DNA from: a bacterium
Lineage (GTDB): Bacteria; Cyanobacteriota; Vampirovibrionia; Gastranaerophilales; Gastranaerophilaceae
Direction: 5' to 3'
Assembly (NCBI GenBank): GCA_017995595.1
Contig: JAGOIO010000009.1
Span: 1 to 15,812, forward strand
DNA length: 15,812 bases
Made by a program: the position numbers and the translations under genes. How positions within the stretch are numbered: position 1 is the first letter of the stretch; every line of letters starts with the position of its first letter. Positions 6,977 through 13,391 of this stretch are shown here, one piece after another. The notes below the pieces were generated by a model. It was not told where the DNA came from. It worked only from the letters and a program-made list of their open reading frames with translations, and searched no databases.

Positions 6977-8131
6977 TTAGTCTAAAGTTTTTACAAATTC
7001 TCCGATTTTATAAGCTTCTATAGTGCCGACAACAATTTCAAATTCAGGCAAAATTTCTTCAATTTCTTCTTTCATGTGAGCTAAAAGTCCCGGAATTATT
7101 ATTCGTTTTTTCTTTACGATATTTACCAAATTTGCATCTTTTACAGTTTTGGCAACCATTTGACCTGTAATTTTTTCCGCAGCCCAAGCTGTTAAAATGC
7201 TCATTCCTTCTGACGGTGTAACAATCAAATATGATGGTCTTGAAAGAGATTCTAATTCACTGGATACCGCAAAATATGTCAAGGCAAAATTTGTTGACAA
7301 GAAGATTAAAGAATTTTCGTCCTCTCTCGGATTATTAAATTCATAAACCTTTGATTCAACTTGAAGAGGTTTTTGTGGATCGGTGAAAATATTTTGCCTC
7401 AAAGTCATTAAGGTTGAAAATAAAGCTTCGTCAAAGTCTTCAAATATAAGCATATTTGCGTATTTACACATATAAAATGAAGCTCTTGCGTTTGTTTCCA
7501 ATAAATCGTTATTATGCTTAAAATAAATATAAACAGGGTCTGAAAACTTTTCATCTTTTTCCAAAACTGCTTTTTTTCTTATTTCAGTAAGCTCATTAAC
7601 TGTTGTTTTTATATCTGTTTCACAAACCTCTTTTAAAGCTTTTAAATCCTCTTCAACAAACCACGCAATTTCAGCATTCTCAAGCTTTTTCTTAACTTCC
7701 TCGTCAAAATCACTATTTAGAAAAACGGCATCAACTTTAAATATATCATTTATTCTGACAATTCTAAAATTTATAATTCTATTTAATTTAGATTCCCAAT
7801 TTTTTTCATTTTTATCAAGAGTAACGACCATCGCTGTAGGATTTACAAAGGTTTTATCATGCCTGTATAAGACATTTTCACCGCCGATTTTAACTTTTTT
7901 TTCACCATGTCCGAAATTTAGTTCTTTTTGCGGTTTTTTTAAACTTTGAGAAAGTTTTTCTTTTAACTCTTCAGGGAAATGCGGACAAAGTTCAATTTCA
8001 GCTTGTCCTTTTGCAAGTTTTAAGGCATACGCCATACAAGTCGGGAAACCGCATTTTTTACAATTTCCTTCAGGTGATTTTTTAGCTGAGGGTAAATATT
8101 TAAAAATTTGTAATCCTGATAAATCCGCCAT
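6977..8131 (-). CDS. Corrinoid iron-sulfur protein large-subunit homologue (AcsC/CdhE-like), shortened orphan
   Basis: This 384-residue protein resembles the gamma subunit of acetyl-CoA synthase/CO dehydrogenase, which carries a cobalamin methyl group and a [4Fe-4S] cluster in the Wood-Ljungdahl pathway. Domains by eye: a [4Fe-4S] domain at 1-55 with C24, C27, C32 and C49 (CKKCGFPTC, then LCPHFP); a TIM-barrel-like middle beginning at NVLYRHDKTF (86-95) and ending near TLRQNIFTDPQ; and a C-terminal corrinoid-binding-type domain (~274-384) with STNFALTYFAV, PSYLIVTPSEGMSILTAWAA, KKRIIIPGLLA and FEIVVGTIEAYKIG. True AcsC proteins have about 445 residues; the deficit is nearly all in the middle domain. 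No acsB, acsD, acsE or cooS-type gene is present. AAGGAG lies 6-11 bases before the ATG. It follows a secreted TPR gene by 55 bases. The activity is unproven; it may be a B12 or Fe-S protein with another partner. Confidence 0.82.
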   Translation of the reverse strand: MADLSGLQIFKYLPSAKKSPEGNCKKCGFPTCMAYALKLAKGQAEIELCPHFPEELKEKLSQSLKKPQKELNFGHGEKKVKIGGENVLYRHDKTFVNPTAMVVTLDKNEKNWESKLNRIINFRIVRINDIFKVDAVFLNSDFDEEVKKKLENAEIAWFVEEDLKALKEVCETDIKTTVNELTEIRKKAVLEKDEKFSDPVYIYFKHNNDLLETNARASFYMCKYANMLIFEDFDEALFSTLMTLRQNIFTDPQKPLQVESKVYEFNNPREDENSLIFLSTNFALTYFAVSSELESLSRPSYLIVTPSEGMSILTAWAAEKITGQMVAKTVKDANLVNIVKKKRIIIPGLLAHMKEEIEEILPEFEIVVGTIEAYKIGEFVKTLD

Positions 8132-8154
8132 TCTTTCTCCTTTTGTTTAAAATT

Positions 8155-8163
8155 ATTGTATCA
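8155..8163 (-). promoter_or_regulatory. Candidate extended -10 promoter of the AcsC-like gene
   Basis: On the minus strand TGATACAAT (TGn plus TACAAT, 5/6 to consensus) lies 23 bases before the ATG at 8131. No good -35 box is visible, as expected for an extended -10 promoter. If active, it gives the AcsC-like gene its own transcript in addition to any read-through from the TPR gene. Confidence 0.35.
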
Positions 8164-8186
8164 TGAAATGAAGCAAAAGCTTTATT

Positions 8187-9005
8187 TTATAAAGAATTTG
8201 CTCTGGCAAAATATTTTTGAGCCAGCATTTTATCAGTTTGTTCCAAGATTTTGGCAATTCCTAAACAACCGTCTTTACTTAGAGGATTTATTCTTACCGC
8301 ATTTGCGTAATTTTGCATTGAGTTTTCCATTTCACCTTTTTGGTAATAAATATCGCCTTTAACGATAAGTGCAGTTACATTTTTAGGCTCTTTTTTTAAA
8401 ACTTGATTTAAAATATTTAATGCAGTTGTATAATTAGCGGATTTTTTTGTATTTTTTAACATAACAGCTTTTTTGATTAAATCTTCACAAGTTTCTTCTT
8501 TGGCGATTTTTGTAGGTCTTAGTTGAGTTGTGTCTTTTGGCGGTGTAATCGTTTTTATTTCAGGATTTTTTATTGAAATAGTTTTTGTCGGAATATTCTC
8601 GTTATGCGTAATAATAGGTGAATATTTTTTTGCAAATTTAAGTGGAATTACAGGCTGTGATTTTAGTGAAATGTGAGTGATAGATGAATTTCTAAACGAA
8701 ATGCTATATACAGACGGAGTCATAATACGTTCAACAACGCTTTGATTATGTTCCGGCATTAATTTTATAAGGTCCTTATTAGAAAGCATAAAAAGCGGTC
8801 TGTAGCGATTTAAGCAAAAGAAATTTGTATCCCAATATTTACTTAATTTAATTTTAGTTTCAGGTTTAATTTCCACCGAAATTGTATCAGATGTGTCAAT
8901 AAAGTTTGTTTTAAAAACTCCACCTTGTAAATTAGCAGAGGCAGGAAGAGTTGCAAACGCAAGTTGTATTGCAAAAATCATTGTAAATAATTTTTTGCTC
9001 TTCAT
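8187..9005 (-). CDS. Secreted TPR-repeat protein of unknown function
   Basis: The 272-residue protein starts with a Sec signal peptide (MKSKKLFTMIFAIQLAFATL, then PASA, cleavage probably after residue 24), so the mature part is exported. Residues ~25-170 are low-similarity, rich in Ser, Thr, Lys and Ile with short 'ISFRNSSITHISLK'-type strands, and no domain is recognised. The C-terminal ~90 residues form two to three TPR units: TALNILNQVLKKEPKNVTAL, IVKGDIYYQKGEMENSMQNY and GIAKILEQTDKMLAQKYFAR. The start is supported by AAAGGG 8 bases upstream of the ATG. It lies between a glycosyltransferase gene (106 bases upstream) and the AcsC-like gene (55 bases downstream), all on the minus strand, but context does not give a job. 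It is the second exported TPR protein in the window. Confidence 0.8.
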   Translation of the reverse strand: MKSKKLFTMIFAIQLAFATLPASANLQGGVFKTNFIDTSDTISVEIKPETKIKLSKYWDTNFFCLNRYRPLFMLSNKDLIKLMPEHNQSVVERIMTPSVYSISFRNSSITHISLKSQPVIPLKFAKKYSPIITHNENIPTKTISIKNPEIKTITPPKDTTQLRPTKIAKEETCEDLIKKAVMLKNTKKSANYTTALNILNQVLKKEPKNVTALIVKGDIYYQKGEMENSMQNYANAVRINPLSKDGCLGIAKILEQTDKMLAQKYFARANSL

Positions 9006-9060
9006 TTTCTCAACCCTTTCACATTTCCATACTAAAAATTTAGCTGACTATCCCAACAAT

Positions 9061-9069
9061 ATTGTAGCA
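9061..9069 (-). promoter_or_regulatory. Candidate extended -10 promoter of the secreted TPR gene
   Basis: On the minus strand TGCTACAAT (TGn plus TACAAT) lies 55 bases before the ATG at 9005. It is the same TGnTACAAT form as the element before the AcsC-like gene. No convincing -35 box is visible at 16-18 bases. It falls in the 106-base gap after the glycosyltransferase gene. Confidence 0.35.
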
Positions 9070-9111
9070 TTTTTTTTGAAAAAGGCACATTTTTAATTAA
9101 ACTTAAAACTT

Positions 9112-10107
9112 TTAGTTTTTAGTGTTAAGGTGTTTTAGAATAAGCTTAGCACGGCGTACAAAGTTGTGATTTTCGTAGCATTCCAGTCTTCCGAGTTGGG
9201 CAATACGTTGTGAAATATTTAGGTTTTGCAAGTAAAATTCAATTTTATCAATTAAATCAGTCGTGTTTTTATAAGTTTCAAGTTGCTTTGAAACCTCAAA
9301 ATATCTTTCTATATCAGCTCTTTCATCAGTTAGCAGAAAGCCTCCTGAGGCAAGAACTTCAAAAACTCTGTAATTTAGAGAAGATTTTCCTTGTTCGGTA
9401 ATGTTTAAATTTATTTTTGATGAGTTACAGATATTTGCAAGCTCATTTTCTTTTTTTATAAAGCCTTTCCAACAATTTGAGTAAATATTAAAATCTTCAT
9501 CATCAAGTAAATTTTTTGAACTTATTTCTTCTAAACTCTTTAAAAAGTGCTTTTCGTAGCAAAAAAGACTTATTTTATTTTTAAATACTTTTATCAGTTC
9601 ACAAAGAATTTTTTGTCTTTTATCTGTCAATGGACGACCGACAAAAGATATTTCATAATTGTATTGGGAAAAATCTGCGGCATATCTTATCGGGCTGACA
9701 GCAAGTGCTAAAAAGTGATTTTTAAAATTCGGCTTTGACGGAAATTCGTGTAAAAAATTTCTATCCCAAATAAAGACATTGACAGTTGCATTAAGATTGC
9801 ATAATTCTTCGTGAAGTTCGGAATTATCTCCAAGAGCGAATTTGCTCTTAGGTTCATCGGCAAAATAAAATGCAAAATCTTTGCATTCACTATTCAAAAC
9901 CAAATTTTTACAATTTTCATCTGTTAAAAAAGAATAGTCATAACCTAAAATGCAGTCAGGCTTAAAATATTTTAGGTCGTCAGCTGAAACCTTATCAATT
10001 TCTTTTACTAAAACTCTTTGCTTTAGGGCTTCAAATCCTGAAGCAAGGCTTTTCATTATTAATCCGCCTGCAATACTTTTGGGCAATATTACCAAAATTT
10101 TCTTCAT
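9112..10107 (-). CDS. Glycosyltransferase, CgeB-like (GT-B, glyco_trans_1_2 type)
   Basis: The 331-residue protein starts with MKKILVILPKSIAGGLIMKS, a first Rossmann-like strand and loop typical of GT-B glycosyltransferases. The C-terminal ~110 residues carry the CgeB-type signature: INLNITEQG, then SLNYRVFEVLASGGFLLTDE (from ~243), ADIERYFE, a predicted helix, and RIAQLGRLECYENHNFVRRA. In this family such residues bind the sugar nucleotide. No signal peptide or membrane helix is seen, so it is cytoplasmic. The acceptor cannot be told; surface polysaccharide or protein glycosylation is likely for the family. No Shine-Dalgarno site precedes the ATG; instead TATAAAAT ends 6 bases before it, suggesting a leaderless transcript. 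The gene is divergent from the HCP-like gene, with 122 bases between them. Confidence 0.78.
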   Translation of the reverse strand: MKKILVILPKSIAGGLIMKSLASGFEALKQRVLVKEIDKVSADDLKYFKPDCILGYDYSFLTDENCKNLVLNSECKDFAFYFADEPKSKFALGDNSELHEELCNLNATVNVFIWDRNFLHEFPSKPNFKNHFLALAVSPIRYAADFSQYNYEISFVGRPLTDKRQKILCELIKVFKNKISLFCYEKHFLKSLEEISSKNLLDDEDFNIYSNCWKGFIKKENELANICNSSKINLNITEQGKSSLNYRVFEVLASGGFLLTDERADIERYFEVSKQLETYKNTTDLIDKIEFYLQNLNISQRIAQLGRLECYENHNFVRRAKLILKHLNTKN

Positions 10108-10113
10108 AAATAG

Positions 10114-10121
10114 ATTTTATA
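10114..10121 (-). promoter_or_regulatory. -10 box directly before the glycosyltransferase ATG
   Basis: On the minus strand TATAAAAT lies just upstream of the ATG at 10107, as TATAAA with 8 bases or TAAAAT with 6 bases to the start codon. With no ribosome binding site in the interval, the mRNA would begin at or next to the ATG. The preceding bases read TTAG, giving TAGTATAA, also found before the MCE gene. Confidence 0.4.
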
Positions 10122-10165
10122 CTAATTTCTTCTAAAAAACAATATTTAGCCAAAAGATTAATAAA

Positions 10166-10227
10166 AAGAGTAATTTAATTTTTTACCTACTCTTGTAAAA
10201 TGCGAGTACAAGTGTAAAAGAGGTAAA
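10166..10227 (+). promoter_or_regulatory. Leader of the HCP-like gene with mutually exclusive inverted repeats
   Basis: Three pairings overlap here. AAGAGTA (10166-10172) is complementary to TACTCTT (10188-10194). TACTCTTGTA (10188-10197) is complementary to TACAAGTGTA (10207-10216) with one mismatch and a 9-base loop. TTTACC (10182-10187) is complementary to GGTAAA (10222-10227), which contains the GG of the Shine-Dalgarno GAGG (10220-10223). The second and third stack into one long hairpin that hides the ribosome binding site; the first breaks it. This fits an RNA switch, or alternatively the 10188-10216 palindrome is a DNA operator. The transcription start is not known, so transcription of the upstream arm is an assumption. 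Confidence 0.45.
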
Positions 10228-10229
10228 TT

Positions 10230-11864
10230 ATGCAAAAAAAATATGATGAATATCAAGATACAGTACCGTTTGCAACAAACGAATGTAGTGAAGGACTTTG
10301 CTCTGTAAATACGACTTTATCTTCTTTACAAGAGGTTATTACGGTATATTTAAAGAAATTAGCGTTCTACTTAAATAGGTTAAACAAATATGGAATCAGG
10401 AAAGATTCTGCAAAATATATTGTTATGTATGCCTTGTTTAATGTTATGACAAATGCAGATTACAGACAAAATGACTTTTGTCTTATTTTGAAAAAATTAA
10501 ATGATACTATTTCTCAAGCAAAACATATTTACGAGGAAAAATGTATCGAAGAAGGAATTTCTCCTGAGAGATTAAAAACATATTTGAAAACAAATGAAAA
10601 TATATCTATTCCAGATGCAATAAAAAAAGGAGAAAAATATTCGCTTAAAAAGTTACAAGCTTATACTAGTGAGCAAAAAGATTTTTTAGATATAATAATG
10701 ATTTTGCTGAAAAGCATTACAATAAGATTAATTGAGACATATAGACTGGGTAAGGAATGTAGTGAATATTTTTACGGTGTAATTTCTTTATTAGATGCAT
10801 TAAATTTTTTAAATTATAGTGAAAAAACGGCAAAATTAGCTATTCATAACGGAATTGAAACCTACTATGATATTACAAAATTATTGCATGCTACAAAACG
10901 AGAAATATATGGGGAAATAAAACCCACAGAAGTATCTTTATCAACTCGTCCCGGAAAAGCTATTTTGGTTTCAGGTTACGACTTCAAAAAATTAGAAGAT
11001 ATTTTAGAAGCGACAAAAAACAAAGACATAGATATTTATACACATGGTTCTGAAATGTTAATGAGCCATGCTTTTAAAAATTTCTCAAAATATCCAAATT
11101 TTAGAGGACATTACGGTTTTGGCATAGGAGCTTCTCTAATAGATTTTGCTACTTTTCCCGGAGCTATAATTATGACAAAAAGTACAATTCAAAAAATGGA
11201 AATTCTTTATAGAGGCAGGCTGTTTACGCTTGACCCTATTCCTCCAATGGGTGTGGTAGGATTAAAAGACGATGACCTTTCGTTGCTTATAAAATCTGCC
11301 CAAAGTGCAAAAGGATTTTCAAAAGGACAAATAAGACCTTCTATAAAAGTCGGGTATGATGAAAAAATCTTACGTGATAAAGTTAAAGAGGTTTGTGATA
11401 AAGTTAAATCAGGTAAAATTAAGCATATTTTTATTGTAGGTTTGATAAATTTTCCAAATTATGACAAGGAATATTTTAAAGAACTTATTGAAAATATTCC
11501 TGATGATTGTTTTGCGTTTTCACTATGTTATCCTGTTCAGGCAGGAAATATTTTTCACATAAAATCTTTTTATGACTATTCTTTAGCAGAAATGCTATTG
11601 GCATCTTTTGAAGCCAATTTACCTCTGGGTGAGATGCCGTTAACAGTTTTTGTTGCAAATTGTGATAGTTATACAATTTCAAATCTTTTGTACTTAAAGT
11701 ATAAAAAAATAAAGAATATTTTTATGAGTAATTGCTCACCATATTTAATAAATCCGTCAATAATAAACAGATTTAGAACTACTTACGATATAAAAGAAAT
11801 TACAACGCCAAATGAGGACTTGAAGATATCTTTAGGTAAAGATTTTAAGCCCCAAAAAGAATAA
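10230..11864 (+). CDS. Hybrid cluster protein (HCP/prismane, 'hydroxylamine reductase') homologue lacking most cluster ligands
   Basis: The 544-residue protein matches HCP along its length (family ~550). Landmarks include NKYGIRKDS (52-60), ALFNVMTNADYR (68-79), KAILVSGYDFKKLEDILEAT (243-262), IYTHGSEMLMSHAF (269-282), FATFPGAIIMTKSTI (306-320), KIKHIFIVG (396-404), IPDDCFAFSLCYP (423-435) and EITTPNEDL (523-531). By eye against E. coli and Desulfovibrio HCP, the hybrid-cluster ligands are altered: His becomes Y250 (SGYD for SGHD) and the four Cys become T319, I406, Y434 and S446. Glu494 becomes D479; only the first Glu is kept (E275, with a one-residue insertion). At the N-terminal [4Fe-4S] site, CxxC becomes Y5xxY8 while C19 and C24 remain. 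NO or hydroxylamine reduction, the family activity, is therefore unlikely. C433 and C478 lie one residue from ligand positions, so a different metal site is possible. GAGG lies 6 bases before the ATG. Confidence 0.88.
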   Translation: MQKKYDEYQDTVPFATNECSEGLCSVNTTLSSLQEVITVYLKKLAFYLNRLNKYGIRKDSAKYIVMYALFNVMTNADYRQNDFCLILKKLNDTISQAKHIYEEKCIEEGISPERLKTYLKTNENISIPDAIKKGEKYSLKKLQAYTSEQKDFLDIIMILLKSITIRLIETYRLGKECSEYFYGVISLLDALNFLNYSEKTAKLAIHNGIETYYDITKLLHATKREIYGEIKPTEVSLSTRPGKAILVSGYDFKKLEDILEATKNKDIDIYTHGSEMLMSHAFKNFSKYPNFRGHYGFGIGASLIDFATFPGAIIMTKSTIQKMEILYRGRLFTLDPIPPMGVVGLKDDDLSLLIKSAQSAKGFSKGQIRPSIKVGYDEKILRDKVKEVCDKVKSGKIKHIFIVGLINFPNYDKEYFKELIENIPDDCFAFSLCYPVQAGNIFHIKSFYDYSLAEMLLASFEANLPLGEMPLTVFVANCDSYTISNLLYLKYKKIKNIFMSNCSPYLINPSIINRFRTTYDIKEITTPNEDLKISLGKDFKPQKE

Positions 11865-11875
11865 TTTTAAACTTT

Positions 11876-12541
11876 TTAAGTATTAAAAATTCTATCTCCA
11901 GCATCTCCCATTCCGGGAATGATATATCCTTTTTCATTAAGTCCTTTATCAAGCGAAGCTGCAATAATTTTAACCTTAGGGAAATGTTCGCAAATGCTGT
12001 TTACCCCTTCAGGAGCGGCTATTATGCAAATTGCTGTGATATTTTCTTCAGGAATACCTTTACCTAAATATAGTTTAATGGCTTCTGATAAAGAATTTCC
12101 GGTTGCAAGCATCGGGTCTGTAATATAAACAAAAACTCTTTTAGGGTCATCAACTTCCATTTTGACTTTGTTGTAATACCAAATAGGTTTTAAAGTCTTT
12201 TCATCTCTGTACATTCCGATATGTCGGATTATTGCTTGAGGTAAAATATCTATGGCTTCGTCAGTAAAGATAAGTCCTGCTCTCAAAATTGGAGAAATAA
12301 TGATATCAATATTGTTATCAATAGTTGGAACAGTACATTTTGCAACAGGTGTAGTTATTTCTTTTTCAACCAACGGAAGCGACTTTGACGCTTCGTAAAG
12401 TAAAACCCTTGTGATTTTTCTTGTTGCAAGCCTTACGCCTTGACTAGAGGTTTCTTTATCTCTCATTGTGCAAAGATTTTGCAAAATGACGGGATTATTC
12501 ATAACTCTAAAATTTTCTCTATTTATGACCGTTTGTTCCAT
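11876..12541 (-). CDS. upp: Uracil phosphoribosyltransferase
   Basis: Upp (EC 2.4.2.9) salvages uracil with PRPP to form UMP in the cytoplasm. The 221-residue protein has the family blocks LLYEASKSLP, SPILRAGLIFTDEAIDILP, HIGMYRDEKTLKP and IWYYNKV. It also has the PRPP-binding VYITDPMLATGNSLSEAI and the C-terminal uracil-binding GLNEKGYIIPGMGDAGDR. It is about a dozen residues longer at the N terminus than the usual ~208. The ATG at 12541 is supported by AGGAG (complement of 12551-12555) 9 bases upstream, which lies inside the upstream MCE gene. The first 23 bases overlap the end of that gene in another frame, so the two are co-transcribed and probably translationally coupled. It converges on the HCP-like gene with only 11 bases between stop codons. 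Confidence 0.96.
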   Translation of the reverse strand: MEQTVINRENFRVMNNPVILQNLCTMRDKETSSQGVRLATRKITRVLLYEASKSLPLVEKEITTPVAKCTVPTIDNNIDIIISPILRAGLIFTDEAIDILPQAIIRHIGMYRDEKTLKPIWYYNKVKMEVDDPKRVFVYITDPMLATGNSLSEAIKLYLGKGIPEENITAICIIAAPEGVNSICEHFPKVKIIAASLDKGLNEKGYIIPGMGDAGDRIFNT

Positions 12542-13214
12542 TAGAATTTACTCCTATTTTTTCAAGTTTTGCGTTCTTTTTATTAACATTATCTACAAAT
12601 TTATTCAAATCATTTGTTCGTTGTTCTCCGTTATCAATCCACATATTTGTATAATTCATAAAGCTTTCAGGTGTCATTTGCTTGAATATTTCTTTACTCT
12701 TTCCTGCATTTTCTTTTTTAATTCCACCAATTTCAGATGAAAATTCTGAGATATCACTTGAAATGCTGATAACTTTATCGAACATATTTCCAAGCAATCC
12801 TAGTGCATCATGAATACGTTTTGGCGGTTCTGCGATTATCAATTTGTCGCTGTGTTGAGATTTTTTAGTCGGAGGATAAATTTCAAGCGATTTAGACCCT
12901 CCAAGTCCTGAAAATTCAACCGTAGCTCTTGATTCAGGAGGAAGTTTTACATTCGGTTTTGTTACAACAAATTTTACATATACGTCTTCACCAACGATAT
13001 TAAGCTGACTTATATAACCCACATGTATTCCCATTAGCCTTACCGGTGAACCCACAATAAGCCCGTCAACATCTGGTAAAAATATTTGATAAGTCTCAAA
13101 ATCTTTTCTCAATTTGTTTTTCGCAAACATAATTCCGCTTGCGATTCCAAAAAAGATTAAAACCCACAATATAAGCTCCATTATCCAAAATAAATGACGA
13201 TTTTTACTCTTCAT
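12519..13214 (-). CDS. MCE/MlaD-family lipid-transport periplasmic protein
   Basis: The 231-residue protein has one N-terminal membrane helix (WIMELILWVLIFFGIASGIM, ~10-29) followed by a single MCE domain (~40-115). Its signature is YQIFLPDVDGLIVGSPVRLM with GIHVGYISQL, then YVKFVVT, ATVEFSGLGGSKSLEIYP. This matches MlaD-type proteins, which form a hexameric ring in the periplasm, anchored in the inner membrane beside an MlaE permease and MlaF ATPase, and carry phospholipids between inner and outer membrane. The remaining ~115 residues are helical and polar with an Asn/Lys-rich tail. No mlaE or mlaF gene is in the window; instead the gene overlaps upp by 23 bases, an unusual pairing. No Shine-Dalgarno site precedes the ATG; TATAAT lies 7 bases upstream, so the transcript may be leaderless. 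Confidence 0.88.
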   Translation of the reverse strand: MKSKNRHLFWIMELILWVLIFFGIASGIMFAKNKLRKDFETYQIFLPDVDGLIVGSPVRLMGIHVGYISQLNIVGEDVYVKFVVTKPNVKLPPESRATVEFSGLGGSKSLEIYPPTKKSQHSDKLIIAEPPKRIHDALGLLGNMFDKVISISSDISEFSSEIGGIKKENAGKSKEIFKQMTPESFMNYTNMWIDNGEQRTNDLNKFVDNVNKKNAKLEKIGVNSNGTNGHK

Positions 13215-13221
13215 GATTCTA

Positions 13222-13227
13222 ATTATA
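13222..13227 (-). promoter_or_regulatory. -10 box directly before the MCE gene ATG
   Basis: On the minus strand a perfect TATAAT (preceded by TAG) ends 7 bases before the ATG at 13214. The spacer TAGAATC has no ribosome binding site. A transcript starting at the normal distance would begin at or one base from the ATG, giving a leaderless mRNA for the MCE-upp operon. No good -35 box is visible. Confidence 0.5.
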
Positions 13228-13264
13228 CTACGATTTTCTCTATAGAGGAAATTTTTACAAAATA

Positions 13265-13273
13265 TGTTATAAA
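13265..13273 (+). promoter_or_regulatory. Candidate extended -10 promoter of the carbonic anhydrase gene
   Basis: TGTTATAAA (TGn plus TATAAA, 5/6) occurs about 120 bases before the ATG at 13392. It would give a leader of roughly 110 bases. The rest of the 177-base gap between the divergent MCE and carbonic anhydrase genes is AT-rich and shows no other clear promoter or gene. Confidence 0.3.
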
Positions 13274-13391
13274 ATTTTGTATTTTTGTTAAAAGTTTCGC
13301 CACATGCCTATTTGTTTTTTCTTTACTTTGTGATAGATTTACTTCAAATCGTATTTCAAATATTGGTCAATATTTTAGTACAGGAGAAAAC

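Noticed and set aside
6922..6986. TTTAGAC/GTCTAAA inverted repeat as a bidirectional terminator
   Set aside because: The 51-base gap between arms is too long, and one arm lies inside the AcsC-like coding sequence.
6977..8131. Evidence for a Wood-Ljungdahl (acetogenic) pathway
   Set aside because: Only one AcsC-like gene is present, it is shortened, and no partner gene occurs in the window.
10230..11864. Calling this gene a functional hydroxylamine/NO reductase
   Set aside because: The family match is real, but nearly all ligands of the catalytic cluster are substituted, so the activity cannot be assumed.
12468..12740. 90-residue open frame on the plus strand
   Set aside because: Antisense to upp and the MCE gene, Phe/Ile/Cys-rich shadow composition, no ribosome binding site.
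13194..13391. N-terminal extension of the carbonic anhydrase frame
   Set aside because: It overlaps the divergent MCE gene start, has no ribosome binding site at 13194, and the ATG at 13392 has AGGAG followed by a signal peptide.
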